Numbered from the stretch's first letter, positions 26,032-34,527 are shown. The stretch is DNA of 46,567 bases from DATFML01 sp964571225 (GCA_964571225.1 CAZNBB010000012.1:1-46567); one strand, 5' to 3'. Numbers and translations are program-made. Notes: generated by a model not told the origin, from the sequence alone.

Positions 26032-27348
26032 TCAGCGGGCCATCAGCGCCTCGATCTCGTCCACGTACTTGGGCGCGGCCGCCGTGAGCACTTCGCAGCC
26101 GTCCTTGGTGACCAGCACGTCGTCCTCGATGCGGATGCCGATGTCCCACCACTTGCGGGCCACACCCTTGCTGCCGGCGGGCACATACAGGCCGGGCTCC
26201 ACGGTCAGCACCATGCCCGGCTCCAGCACCCGCCACTCGCCACCCACCTTGTAGTCGCCCACATCGTGTACGTCCATGCCGAGCCAGTGGCCGGTGCGGT
26301 GCATGTAGAAGCGACGGTAGGCTTCGTCCTTGATGAGTTTTTCGGGTTTGCCCTTCAGCAGGCCCAGCTCCACCAGCCCTTCGGTGAGCACCCGCACCGC
26401 CGCATCGTGGGGCTGGTTCCAGTGGTTGCCCGGGCGCACCTGGTCGATGGCCGCCAGCTGGGCCGCCAGCACCACTTCGTAAAGCGCTCTCTGGGGCTTG
26501 CTGTATTGCCCGTTGACGGGAAACGTGCGGGTGATGTCCGCCGCATAGCAGTCGTATTCGGCGCCCGCGTCGATCAGCAGCAGGTCGCCGTCGGCCAACG
26601 GCGCGTTGTTTTCGGTGTAGTGCAGGATACAGGCGTTGCCGCCGCCGCCGACGATGCTCGGATAGGCCCAGTCCGCGCCGCCGCGCCGGAAGGCGTACTG
26701 AAACTCCGCCTCGATCTCGTACTCCATCATCCCCGGGCGGCATACTTCCATAGCCCGCCGGTGGGCGGCGGTGGAAATGGCCGCCGCCCGGCGCATGGCC
26801 TTGAGCTCGGCCCGGCTCTTGTACAGGCGCATGTCGTGCAGCGGATGTTCCAAGGTGACGAATTCCTCGGGCGCGCGCTGACCGCCCCGGGACTGGGAAC
26901 GGATACGGTTCACCCAGCCGATCACCCGGTTGTCGAACTCCGGGTGCGAGCCCATGGTGTAGAAGACCCGCTCCCGGTTCTCCATCAGGCCGGGCAGGAT
27001 GTCGTCGATATCGGCAATGGGAAAAGCATCGTCGGCACCGAACCGTTCCCCGGCCCGCTCCGGACCGGTACGCCGCCCCGTCCAGGTCTCCATGTGTGGG
27101 TCGCGCTCCCGGCAGAACAGGATGAATTCGCCGTGCTTGCGCCCGGGAACCAGCACCAGCACCGCCTCGGGCTCGGGGAACCCGGTGAGGTAATAGAAAT
27201 CGGAGTCCGGCCGGTAGGGATATTCCACGTCCCGGTTGCGGGTGCGCTCCGGAGCGGCGGGCAGAATGGCAATGGAGTGCGGCCCCATCATACGCATCAG
27301 CTGGCGGCGGCGGCGCGCGAATTCCTTGACGTTGAAGGTCCCGGACAA
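26032..27348 (-). CDS. pepP: Xaa-Pro aminopeptidase PepP
   Basis: A 438-residue metallopeptidase removing N-terminal residues that precede proline. The dinuclear metal ligands are all present: D260 and D271 in LLLIDAGAEYDCYAADITRTF, H354 in RTGHWLG, E384 in TVEPGLY and E408 in IRIEDD. The positions agree closely with E. coli PepP. I chose the TTG at 27348 because it has an AGAGGAG ribosome site seven bases upstream and gives the family length; the frame is open further upstream without similarity. It follows ygfB by 31 bp and precedes ubiH. Confidence 0.95.
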   Translation of the reverse strand: MSGTFNVKEFARRRRQLMRMMGPHSIAILPAAPERTRNRDVEYPYRPDSDFYYLTGFPEPEAVLVLVPGRKHGEFILFCRERDPHMETWTGRRTGPERAGERFGADDAFPIADIDDILPGLMENRERVFYTMGSHPEFDNRVIGWVNRIRSQSRGGQRAPEEFVTLEHPLHDMRLYKSRAELKAMRRAAAISTAAHRRAMEVCRPGMMEYEIEAEFQYAFRRGGADWAYPSIVGGGGNACILHYTENNAPLADGDLLLIDAGAEYDCYAADITRTFPVNGQYSKPQRALYEVVLAAQLAAIDQVRPGNHWNQPHDAAVRVLTEGLVELGLLKGKPEKLIKDEAYRRFYMHRTGHWLGMDVHDVGDYKVGGEWRVLEPGMVLTVEPGLYVPAGSKGVARKWWDIGIRIEDDVLVTKDGCEVLTAAAPKYVDEIEALMAR

Positions 27349-27379
27349 GACTGGCTCCTCTGGGTTGATATGGTGCCGG

Positions 27380-27943
27380 CTATTGCAGCCGCGGCGGCGC
27401 CTTGGTCGGATGCAGCTCCTCGTTGATGAGCAGCACACCCACCCGCACGTATTCGACGATTTCCGTGTAGGCCGCCTCGTCCGCATCTTCGGGGCTATCG
27501 ATGTCGAACTCCACACGGGAGATTTCCGACATGTCCTTGATCAGCTCGGGCACCGTACCGGGAAGGCTCGCGGTATCCTTGACACCCCCCATGCCGAGAC
27601 CGAAAAGAAATCCCTCGCACCACTTGCCCAGCGCCTTTGCCCGATCTGGCAAGGGGTCGGCGTCCATGGGCAACAGCAGTCGAAAATCCAGAGCGGAATC
27701 GTTGAGCTGCCCCATGGTGTCCTGGTAGAGCTGCTCGAGCACGCTGCGGCAGGGAACCACCATGGCGTTGGCGGGGTCGGTATCGGCCAGCACCTGCCCC
27801 ATCCACGCCTGAGCGTCCGGCCGCCCACCGGCACAGGTCAACCCGCACAGAATGCCGTGGCTTTCGGCGGCATCGGGGATGGCGCCGGCCTGCTGCAGGG
27901 CGGCGTCCACCTCGTCATAGTCCAGATTCGGGGTGGTGTTCAT
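27380..27943 (-). CDS. ygfB: UPF0149 (YgfB/YecA) family protein
   Basis: A 187-residue acidic helical protein of the UPF0149 family. The pattern LDYDEVDAALQQAGAIPDAAESHGILCGLTCAGG at the start and ALGKWCEGFLFGLGMGG in the middle are diagnostic. In Pseudomonas aeruginosa, YgfB has been linked to antibiotic-response regulation, but a general function is not settled. It keeps the conserved place between pepP and the divergent zapA cluster. A small unknown gene is directly upstream, its stop codon immediately adjoining this start. Confidence 0.93.
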   Translation of the reverse strand: MNTTPNLDYDEVDAALQQAGAIPDAAESHGILCGLTCAGGRPDAQAWMGQVLADTDPANAMVVPCRSVLEQLYQDTMGQLNDSALDFRLLLPMDADPLPDRAKALGKWCEGFLFGLGMGGVKDTASLPGTVPELIKDMSEISRVEFDIDSPEDADEAAYTEIVEYVRVGVLLINEELHPTKAPPRLQ

Positions 27944-28255
27944 TCAGAAGCGCTCTATGCGGGCCTCGTACGGCAGCACCAGCAGGCGGTAGATCTCGCC
28001 ACCCAATTGAATATGAGTGAATACCGGCGCGCCCAGGGTCACTGTGTTCTCTCCGGCAGCCGACATCCCGCGGATTCCGAAGCGGTCGTGCTCGATCAGA
28101 TCCGCCAGCAGCCCGGCCAGTTCCGAGCGCGCGACACTGGCAGTGTTGTCCACCACCCGACAGGGTTTTCCGCTCTTGGTCGTACCCTCTACGACGACCG
28201 CGTCCGGATTGGCGGAACCCGCTGAATCTCCTTTTCCATCAGAATGGTCGGCCAA
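27944..28255 (-). CDS. unknown small protein upstream of ygfB
   Basis: A 103-residue reading frame that ends right at the ATG of ygfB, so the two are likely co-translated. The sequence (VEGTTKSGKPCRVVDNTASVARSELAGLLADLIEHDRF and then GAPVFTHIQLGGEIYRLLVLPYE) has balanced composition and no signal peptide or membrane segment. I do not recognise a family. Its position in a very conserved gene block and the tight junction argue for a real gene rather than a chance frame. It sits at the start of the ygfB-pepP-ubiH-ubiI operon. Confidence 0.6.
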   Translation of the reverse strand: MADHSDGKGDSAGSANPDAVVVEGTTKSGKPCRVVDNTASVARSELAGLLADLIEHDRFGIRGMSAAGENTVTLGAPVFTHIQLGGEIYRLLVLPYEARIERF

Positions 28256-28377
28256 AACTCACCCGCCGCTTGTGCCCTGATCGGCATGAGCTGCAATTAT
28301 GGCATAAACCGCGCGCCGCCCGCGCGGGCGCCGGCCCGGCCGTTGACCCGATAACCGGCCGGCACTATATTGGCTCC

Positions 28378-28611
28378 ATGGAAAAAGACAGCGCACAGCA
28401 GACCGCCGAGCAGGATCTGAGGCGGCTCGAATTCCGCCTTGAGGAGCTGATCGAGACCGTGGAGCAGCTCAAGGCGGAAAACCGCTCGTTGCGCCAGCAA
28501 CAGGAAACCCTGGCCGCCGAACGGGCCCGGCTGGTCGAGAAGAACGAGGGCGCCCGCGCCCGCGTGGAAGCGATGATCAACCGCCTGAAGGCCATGGAGC
28601 ACGGCGTATGA
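28378..28611 (+). CDS. TIGR02449-family coiled-coil protein (ZapB-like)
   Basis: A 77-residue, fully helical protein. From residue 10 onward, LRRLEFRLEELIETVEQLKAENRSLRQQQ shows clean heptads of a coiled coil. The family (TIGR02449) is regularly found just before zapA in gammaproteobacteria and is presumed to act with the division machinery, similar to ZapB. The ATG at 28378 is preferred over an in-frame start 108 bp upstream, which adds unrelated sequence. Its stop overlaps the zapA start by 4 bp (ATGA). Confidence 0.85.
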   Translation: MEKDSAQQTAEQDLRRLEFRLEELIETVEQLKAENRSLRQQQETLAAERARLVEKNEGARARVEAMINRLKAMEHGV

Positions 28612-28922
28612 CTCGGGACGACGGCCCGGTCAGCGTCCGGATCCTGGAGAAAGAGTATCTGGTAGCCTGCCCGGCGGAGGAGCGCGACGGCCTGACAGCG
28701 TCCGCCGAGTACCTCAACAGCAAGATGAAGGAAATCCGCGACAGCGGCAAAGTGGTGGGAGCCGACCGGATTGCCGTCATGGCGGCCCTGAATATCGCCC
28801 ACGAACTGCTGCAGCAGAAGTCGCGGCGCCAGGACTATCATCAGAATATGAGCTCGAGGATCCGTGTCCTCCAGGAAAAGATCGAGCTCGCCCTGAACAA
28901 AGGCCGACAGCTGGAACTGTAG
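28608..28922 (+). CDS. zapA: cell division protein ZapA
   Basis: A 104-residue FtsZ-associated protein that promotes Z-ring assembly. The N-terminal globular domain shows PVSVRILEKEYLVACPAEERDGLTASAEYLNSKM, followed by the long C-terminal helix with RIAVMAALNIAHELL. It is translationally coupled to the TIGR02449 gene and followed by the 6S RNA and the folate cyclo-ligase gene, the same order as in E. coli. Confidence 0.94.
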   Translation: MTRDDGPVSVRILEKEYLVACPAEERDGLTASAEYLNSKMKEIRDSGKVVGADRIAVMAALNIAHELLQQKSRRQDYHQNMSSRIRVLQEKIELALNKGRQLEL

Positions 28923-28969
28923 GGCTGTCGGCAACGTTACAGGCATCCCCTGCGATGTACGTTTGCGGC

Positions 28970-29132
28970 CGGGAAATTTCTTGAGCCTACAAGCGTCGAC
29001 CCTGGGGACAACGCTGTGAATGTCTGTGTGCATGTCCGCGACCTGCGGAAAGCCTGATGACATCGCCACTGTCCCCACTTGAACTCAGGGTTCAAGGTCG
29101 AAGGCCGCGACGGCATAGGCGGAGGGTGCCTC
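28970..29132 (+). ncRNA. ssrS: 6S RNA (ssrS)
   Basis: The space between zapA and the cyclo-ligase gene carries a 6S-like sequence. GAGCCTA near 28984 can pair with TAGGC near 29117 to close the rod. CCTGGGGACA on the 5' side and CTGTCCCCACTTGAACTCAGGGTTCAAGG (29069 onward, given only in part here as TTGAACTCAGGGTTCAAG) on the 3' side match the conserved 6S arm around the central bubble. 6S RNA binds the sigma-70 holoenzyme in stationary phase. Ends are approximate. Location and sequence both support the call. Confidence 0.85.
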
Positions 29133-29199
29133 CTTATTCCGGATGGACAGTGAGTGCCGAACCCCGCTCCGGCACTGTCCACATGACCTCGCCGACACG

Positions 29200-29811
29200 A
29201 TGACATCCCGCGCCGATTTGCGCCGCCGCATGCGCCAGCAGCGTCGCGCCCTCACTCCCGCTCAGCGCCTGGAAGCGGCCTGGCAGATGGCCGAGCATGT
29301 TGCCGCCAGCGCACTGTTCCGCAATAGCCGGCGGATTGCCGCGTACCTCGCCGCGGACGGGGAAATGGACCCCCTGCCGCTGATGGAAACGGCCTGGGAG
29401 CGGGGAAAATCCATCTACCTTCCAGTGCTGGTGCCGTTCGGGCACAACCGTCTCTGGTTCGCTCCCTACCGCCCCGGCGATCGGCTGATGAGCAACTGCT
29501 ACGGCATCGACGAACCCCGGATCGTCCACCGTGGCCGGGTGCCGGCCACGGCCCTCGATCTGGTGCTCGCCCCTTTGGTGGCCTTCGACGCCCACGGCAA
29601 CCGGCTCGGCATGGGCGGCGGCTACTACGACCGCAGCTTCGGCTTTCTGCAGCGCCGGCAGCACTGGCACAAGCCCCGCCTGTTGGGCCTGGCCTACGAT
29701 TTCCAACGGGTGCAGGCACTGCCCGCGCAAGCCTGGGACGTGCCGCTCGCCGCCGTGGCCACCGACGCGGGACTGTATCCGGACGCAACACTCCCCAGCA
29801 TTAGCCGCTGA
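29200..29811 (+). CDS. 5-formyltetrahydrofolate cyclo-ligase
   Basis: A 203-residue enzyme converting 5-formyl-THF to 5,10-methenyl-THF with ATP (5-FCL, ygfA/fau in E. coli). Diagnostic parts are LRRRMRQQRRALTPAQR at the N-terminus, DGEMDPLPLMETAWERGK, and the C-terminal GNRLGMGGGYYDRSF, which forms the folate/ATP site. I chose ATG 29200; an ATG at 29143 in the same frame adds 19 unconserved residues and would begin inside the 6S region's 3' flank. It is probably read through from the 6S promoter, as in E. coli. The folate link to the nearby glycine cleavage genes is notable. Confidence 0.92.
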   Translation: MTSRADLRRRMRQQRRALTPAQRLEAAWQMAEHVAASALFRNSRRIAAYLAADGEMDPLPLMETAWERGKSIYLPVLVPFGHNRLWFAPYRPGDRLMSNCYGIDEPRIVHRGRVPATALDLVLAPLVAFDAHGNRLGMGGGYYDRSFGFLQRRQHWHKPRLLGLAYDFQRVQALPAQAWDVPLAAVATDAGLYPDATLPSISR

Positions 29812-29952
29812 CCCAAGTCGGCCCATTACCGGGCGCACAGCCTGGGAATCACCCCCCCGCCGCCGCCTCTCGTTTGCTTCAAATCACCTCCCCCCTATAC
29901 TCTGCTGCCGTAATCGACATCCAAATCCGCGACCGAAAAGGCCCGTAGAACG

Positions 29953-30411
29953 ATGAACCACTGGCTGATGAAATCCGAGCCGGACGTATTCGGCATCGAC
30001 GACCTGAAAGCTATGCCCAACAAGACGGACCACTGGGACGGAGTGCGCAACTATCAGGCGCGCAACATGATGCGCGACCAGATGAAGAAGGGCGACAAGG
30101 TGTTCTTCTACCACTCCAACACCGCCGAGCCGGGCATCGTCGGCATCGCCAAGGTGGTCCGGGAGGGTTATCCGGACTTCACTGCCTTCGATCCCCATGC
30201 CAAGTACTACGATCCCAAGAGCGACCCGGACAAGCCGCGCTGGTACATGGTGGATATCCAGTACGTGCGCAAGCTCAAACGCGTCATCACCCTGGCCGAG
30301 CTCAAGTCCCACCCGGAATTGGAAGATTTTCCGCTGGTGCGCAAGGGTAACCGGCTTTCGGTCATGCCGGTTACCCGGGAACAGTGGGACATCGTCCTCG
30401 GAATGGAGTAG
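29953..30411 (+). CDS. EVE domain-containing protein
   Basis: A 152-residue single-domain EVE protein. The domain spans the whole length: MNHWLMKSEPDVFGIDDL, the binding-pocket WDGVRNYQARNMMRD, GDKVFFYHSNTAEPGIVGIAKVV and PRWYMVDIQYV. EVE domains are PUA-like folds that bind modified bases in nucleic acids; the ligand of bacterial stand-alone members is mostly unknown. Association with the 5-FCL gene and with ygfB/zapA is common in gammaproteobacteria, so this is a core gene here rather than a defence-island gene. Confidence 0.92.
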   Translation: MNHWLMKSEPDVFGIDDLKAMPNKTDHWDGVRNYQARNMMRDQMKKGDKVFFYHSNTAEPGIVGIAKVVREGYPDFTAFDPHAKYYDPKSDPDKPRWYMVDIQYVRKLKRVITLAELKSHPELEDFPLVRKGNRLSVMPVTREQWDIVLGME

Positions 30412-30418
30412 AAGCGAT

Positions 30419-31099
30419 ATGCCCGCCCTGTACCATTTCTGGTCCGACGCCCCCTCCCAGCGGGTACGCCTGGCCCTGGGCTGCAAGGGCATCGACTACC
30501 GGGACGTCCCGCTCGCCTACGACGACGACGAGACGTTTTTCGAACTGGGCATCGCCCGGCAGGTGCCCGTGCTGCAACTGGACAACGGCGAGTTGCTGCA
30601 CGATTCGACGGACATTCTGCGGCGCATCGACGGCCTGTTCCCGGGTGAACCGCCATTGGCCGAGGCCCGCATCGACACGGCCGCCTGGGAGGCGCTGCTG
30701 GACTGGCGCAAGCGGGTGGACGCGGTGCTGGAACGCCTCTATGCACCGGTGCGTCCGGCGTTCCGGAACATCGGCGCCGACGAGGTAACCCTGGCCGCCT
30801 ACAAGGCGGAGGTCCAGCGCCGGCTCGGCATGACCGTCGAAGAGCTGGCCAATGACCGCTACGCCGGCTATGCCCAGCTCGACTCGCTGACCAACCTCAA
30901 GAAGCTGGGCCGCCACCTGGCCGAACGGGGCTTCTATATGGGCGAGATCAGCATCGCCGACATGGTGCTGACCGCCGACCTGTTCCCGCTGCAGGCTCTG
31001 GACGGCATCGCGCTGCCCATCGACCTCATGTACTACCTGGACCGGGTCGAGCGCTCCTGCGGCGTATCCCTGCGCGAAGGCTACCTGACCGACATCTGA
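30419..31099 (+). CDS. glutathione S-transferase family protein
   Basis: A 226-residue protein with the thioredoxin-like N-terminal domain (ALYHFWSDAPSQRVRLALGCKGIDY, then VPVLQLDNGELLHDSTDILRRID with the cis-Pro and glutathione gamma-Glu contacts) and an all-helical C-terminal domain ending in GEISIADMVLTADLFPL. The catalytic residue is probably Ser in SDAPS, as in zeta/omega-like or SspA-like members. The start is ATG at 30419, seven bases after the EVE stop codon, so the two are probably co-transcribed. Substrate unknown. Confidence 0.87.
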   Translation: MPALYHFWSDAPSQRVRLALGCKGIDYRDVPLAYDDDETFFELGIARQVPVLQLDNGELLHDSTDILRRIDGLFPGEPPLAEARIDTAAWEALLDWRKRVDAVLERLYAPVRPAFRNIGADEVTLAAYKAEVQRRLGMTVEELANDRYAGYAQLDSLTNLKKLGRHLAERGFYMGEISIADMVLTADLFPLQALDGIALPIDLMYYLDRVERSCGVSLREGYLTDI

Positions 31100-31144
31100 A
31101 CCGGGCCGCCGCCGGTGGCTCAGCACTACATCAAGGAGTACACC

Positions 31145-31477
31145 ATGAACCTGGCCGAACTGCTCCAGTACATCGACACCAACAGCGACTACGAGCTCCT
31201 GGAAGGCACCCCGGAGCAGACTCTGGCGAAAGCGCGCGAAGGCGACCATCACGACGCACTGGCCGGCCGCATCATCAAGGCCATCGCCGAGCACTGCAAC
31301 ATTGCCGATGTCGGCACCGAATTCGAGCGTGCCGACGCGGTCAACGCGCTGGGTCCGTTGCGCCTGGAGTACATGAAAGACGACGCGCCGGTGGACGGAT
31401 TCCGCATGCTCGAGCGCGTCATTCACCTCATCGACGGCGCCTTCAACGACGAAGCGCTGCGGCTTAAAGGACAGTAG
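31145..31477 (+). CDS. unknown small acidic protein downstream of the GST gene
   Basis: A 110-residue protein with a good Shine-Dalgarno (AAGGAG ten bases before ATG 31145). The sequence is soluble and helical (MNLAELLQYIDTNSDYELL at the start, VDGFRMLERVIHLIDGAF near the end), with many Asp/Glu and no membrane or signal segment. I do not recognise a family. It lies 45 bp after the GST gene on the same strand and is followed by the histone-like gene after 239 bp. Confidence 0.7.
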   Translation: MNLAELLQYIDTNSDYELLEGTPEQTLAKAREGDHHDALAGRIIKAIAEHCNIADVGTEFERADAVNALGPLRLEYMKDDAPVDGFRMLERVIHLIDGAFNDEALRLKGQ

Positions 31478-31648
31478 GAAGCGACGCATCCGTATTGCGA
31501 CTGACAGCGTTTCCACACTGTATTTTCCCTGACTTTTTGAACTGTGCGTCTTCGTTGTCACTGCGATTTACGCGCCCGCTGCACACCTTTCGCCTTGTTG
31601 CATTGCATGCCGATTGCACCGAATGGCGTTCAAGTCATTCAAAAATAG

Positions 31649-31677
31649 GTGGCAATTTGCAAATGGTTGTTTATACT
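31649..31677 (+). promoter_or_regulatory. candidate promoter of the histone-like gene
   Basis: GTGGCA (31649-31654) and TATACT (31672-31677) are separated by 17 bp and lie about 40 bp before the ATG of the lysine-rich gene. The surrounding DNA is visibly more AT-rich than the rest of the block. Confidence 0.4.
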
Positions 31678-31716
31678 CAAGCGCGGGTAACTCGTAGAAA
31701 CCTTGGAGGAACTCCT

Positions 31717-32133
31717 ATGGCAACGAGGAAGAAAGCCGCTTCCAAAAAGAAGTCCACCGCTAAGAAGAAGGCAGTAACCCGCAGGAAAGCGGCACCCAAG
31801 AGGAAAGTCGCAACCAAGAAGAAGGCGACCGCGAAGAGAAAGGCAGCGCCGAAGAAGAAGGCCGGCGCAAAGAAGAAGGCAGCCACCAAGAAGAAAGTGG
31901 CGGCCCGCAAGAAGGCTTCTACCAAGAAGAAGGTAGCGGCCAAGAAGAAGACCACCGCCAAGAAGAAGGCTGGCGCTAAGAAGAAGGCGACCGCAAAGAG
32001 GAAGGCGGCGCCGAAGAAGAAGGCCGGTACCAAGAAGAAGGCCGGCGTGAAGAAGAAGGCGACCGCGAAGAAGAAAGCGGGGCCGAAGAAGAAGGCCGCC
32101 GCGAAGCGGAAGACGGCCAAGAAGAAGCGCTAG
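31717..32133 (+). CDS. histone H1-like Lys/Ala-rich DNA-binding protein made of hexapeptide repeats
   Basis: A 138-residue, extremely basic protein with GGAGGA upstream of ATG 31717. From Met to the last residue it divides into 23 hexapeptides of the form three small residues plus three basic ones (MATRKK, AASKKK, STAKKK ... AGPKKK, AAAKRK, TAKKKR). It has no acidic, aromatic or Cys residues. Similar C-terminal tails occur in AlgP and in Hc1/H1-like nucleoid proteins, but there is no other domain here. Likely role: non-specific DNA or RNA binding and nucleoid compaction, by analogy. The frame is open upstream to 31495, but that part is non-coding in character. Confidence 0.85.
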   Translation: MATRKKAASKKKSTAKKKAVTRRKAAPKRKVATKKKATAKRKAAPKKKAGAKKKAATKKKVAARKKASTKKKVAAKKKTTAKKKAGAKKKATAKRKAAPKKKAGTKKKAGVKKKATAKKKAGPKKKAAAKRKTAKKKR

Positions 32134-32229
32134 CAGCACCGGGGGGCGGCGGGTTGATGACGGCCCGCCCGCTCTCTCAAGCAGGCCGGTTGCCCGGCCC
32201 CGGCGCCGGGACGCTGGCCCCTTCTCCTC

Positions 32230-33750
32230 TCAGATCCGCCCCAGAAACAACCCGTAGGCCGGATTCCCGGTCTCATCCCAGTACTGGTAGCCGAGCGCGT
32301 CGAGGAACTCGCGGAAGCGTCTGCGTTCCCCGGGCGAGACCTGAATGCCCACCAGCACGCGCCCGTAGGCGGCCCCGTGGTTGCGGTAGTGGAACAGACT
32401 GATGTTCCATCGGCCGCCCATTTTGGTGAGGAATCGCAGCAGCGCGCCGGGGCGCTCCGGGAACTCGAAACGGTAGAGAATCTCGTCCTCCACCCCGGGC
32501 GCGTGCCCCCCGACCATGTGGCGCACATGCAACTTGGCCATCTCGTTGTCGGTGATGTCCAGAACGGGGTACTCCAGCGCCTGCAACTCCTTCATCAGAG
32601 CCTCGCGCTCGACATCGCCGTCATCGAGCTCCACGCCCGCGAACACGTGGGCCTGGGTGGCATCGGAATAGCGGTAATTGAACTCCGTAATACTGCGCCG
32701 GCCCAGCGCCCGACAGAAGCGGCGGAAGCTGCCCGGCTGCTCGGGAATGGTCACCGCCAGCAGCGCCTCGCGCCGCTCGCCCAGCTCGGCACGCTCGGCC
32801 ACATGACGCAGCCGGTCGAAATTGATGTTGGCGCCGCTGTTGATGGCCACCATGTCCTGATCGCGGATGCCGGTGCGTTCGACATAGGCTTTGGCGCCGG
32901 CCACCGCCAGGGCGCCGGCCGGCTCCACGATGGAGCGGGTGTCGTCGAAGATATCCTTGATGGCGGCACAGATGGCGTCGCTGCTCACCAGCACGACTTC
33001 GTCCACGTGCTCGCGCGCGATGCGAAAGGGCTCCTTTCCGACCTGCCGGACCGCGACCCCGTCCGCGAAGATACCCACCTGCTTCAACGCCACCCGTCGC
33101 CCGCGGGCCAGCGCCTGGTGCATACTGGGCGCGTCGTCGGGTTCCACGCCGATGACCTTGATCTCTGGCCGCAGCGCCTTGACGTAGGCGGCGATGCCGG
33201 CAATCAGGCCGCCACCGCCCACGGGCACGAAAATGGCGTGCAGCGGACCGCTGTGCTGACGCAGAATTTCCATCCCGACCGTGCCCTGCCCGGCAATGAC
33301 GTCGGGGTCGTCGTAGGGGGAAACGAAGGTCATCCCGCGCTCGGCAACCAGCGTCTGGGCATGGGCCGACGCTTCGTCGTAGGAATCGCCGTGCAGTACC
33401 GCGCGGGCGCCGAGCTGGCGCACGGCGGCGACCTTGATGGGCGGTGTGGTGCGGGGCATCACAATGAGGGCCTTGATACCCCGGCGCCGGGCCGCCAGCG
33501 CCACCCCCTGGGCATGATTGCCGGCGGATGCCGCGATAACGCCCTTCTGACAGGTTTCCTCGGGCAGCCTTATGATCTTGTTGTAGGCGCCGCGCAACTT
33601 GAAGGAAAAGACCGGCTGCAGATCCTCGCGCTTCAACCACAGTCGGTTTCCCAGACGTTGCGAGAGTCCACTCGCGGGATCCAGGGGCGTTTCGCGGGCG
33701 ACGTCGTAGACCCGCGCATTGAGGATCATTTTCAGGTATCGGTTGGACAT
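32230..33750 (-). CDS. ilvA: threonine ammonia-lyase, biosynthetic (IlvA)
   Basis: A 506-residue PLP enzyme turning threonine into 2-oxobutanoate for isoleucine synthesis. The PLP lysine is K51 in VFSFKLRGAYNK. The glycine loop for the phosphate is VPVGGGGLIAG, and SAGNHAQGVALAA is also present. From about residue 330 come two ACT-like regulatory domains (ALLAVTIPEQPGSFRRFC and EILYRFEFPERPGALLRFL), which bind isoleucine as feedback inhibitor. The length and paired ACT domains identify the biosynthetic rather than catabolic form. It is divergent from rpiA across 120 bp, the common gammaproteobacterial arrangement, and convergent with the histone-like gene. Confidence 0.95.
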   Translation of the reverse strand: MSNRYLKMILNARVYDVARETPLDPASGLSQRLGNRLWLKREDLQPVFSFKLRGAYNKIIRLPEETCQKGVIAASAGNHAQGVALAARRRGIKALIVMPRTTPPIKVAAVRQLGARAVLHGDSYDEASAHAQTLVAERGMTFVSPYDDPDVIAGQGTVGMEILRQHSGPLHAIFVPVGGGGLIAGIAAYVKALRPEIKVIGVEPDDAPSMHQALARGRRVALKQVGIFADGVAVRQVGKEPFRIAREHVDEVVLVSSDAICAAIKDIFDDTRSIVEPAGALAVAGAKAYVERTGIRDQDMVAINSGANINFDRLRHVAERAELGERREALLAVTIPEQPGSFRRFCRALGRRSITEFNYRYSDATQAHVFAGVELDDGDVEREALMKELQALEYPVLDITDNEMAKLHVRHMVGGHAPGVEDEILYRFEFPERPGALLRFLTKMGGRWNISLFHYRNHGAAYGRVLVGIQVSPGERRRFREFLDALGYQYWDETGNPAYGLFLGRI

Positions 33751-33870
33751 GGAGCCATAAAGTATCAGTTCAACAGCGGGTTTCCTAGGGCTCGGCCGGA
33801 GCGGGCCGCCATGACTTCAACGGCCGCGGACGGTATGATTTCGCAAAACTACACGATTGGAGCGAGAACG

Positions 33871-34527
33871 ATGAACCAGGACGAACTGAAGAAGGCCGTG
33901 GCCAAGGCTGCCCTGGACTACGTGGAAGCGGGCACGGTGATCGGCGTGGGCACCGGCTCCACGGCCAACCACTTCATCGACTGGCTGGCCGGCATCAAGC
34001 ACAAGATCGAGGGGACGGTGGCCAGCTCCGTCGCATCGGCCGAACGCCTCAAGAGCCACGGCATCCCGGTCCTGGATCTGAACGGGGTGGACGAGATTTC
34101 GGTCTACGTGGACGGCGCGGACGAAGCCACCCGGCACCTGCACCTGATCAAGGGCGGCGGCGGCGCGCTCACCCGGGAGAAGATCGTCGCCGGCGCCAGC
34201 CGCAAGTTCGTCTGCATCGCCGACGATTCCAAGCTGGTGGATGTGCTGGGGGAGTTTCCTCTGCCCCTTGAGGTGATCCCCATGGCCCGCAGCTTCGTGG
34301 CCCGGGAACTGGTCAAGCACGGAGGCAAACCCGTGCTGCGCGAAGGCTTCACCACCGACAACGGCAACATCATTCTTGATGTGCACAACCTGAAGATCAT
34401 GGACCCGCCCAAGCTGGAGGCGGACCTGAACAACATCCCGGGCGTGGTGACCGTGGGCATCTTCGCCTTGCGGCCGGCCGACGTGCTGCTGCTGGGCAGC
34501 GCCGAGGGCATCAAGACCCTGTCCTGA
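33871..34527 (+). CDS. rpiA: ribose-5-phosphate isomerase A
   Basis: A 218-residue isomerase interconverting ribose 5-phosphate and ribulose 5-phosphate. Conserved blocks are VIGVGTGSTANHFID, SSVASAERLKSHGI, VDGADEATRHLHLIKGGGGALTREKIVA (contains the catalytic Asp and Lys) and NGNIILDVHNLKI. I chose ATG 33871, preceded by GGAGCGAG; the frame is open far upstream only because it lies opposite ilvA. The length agrees with E. coli RpiA (219). Confidence 0.95.
   Translation: MNQDELKKAVAKAALDYVEAGTVIGVGTGSTANHFIDWLAGIKHKIEGTVASSVASAERLKSHGIPVLDLNGVDEISVYVDGADEATRHLHLIKGGGGALTREKIVAGASRKFVCIADDSKLVDVLGEFPLPLEVIPMARSFVARELVKHGGKPVLREGFTTDNGNIILDVHNLKIMDPPKLEADLNNIPGVVTVGIFALRPADVLLLGSAEGIKTLS

Noticed and set aside
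24658..27426. 922-codon open frame opposite ubiI, ubiH and pepP
   Set aside because: It spans three well-identified genes on the other strand and has the His/Gln/Gly-rich composition of antisense artefacts.
29953..30411. EVE-domain gene as part of a defence island
   Set aside because: It sits in a conserved housekeeping block after 5-FCL, with no restriction, nuclease or phage genes near.
32377..33870. Long N-terminal extension of rpiA
   Set aside because: The extension is opposite ilvA. RpiA similarity begins exactly at ATG 33871, which also gives the normal length.
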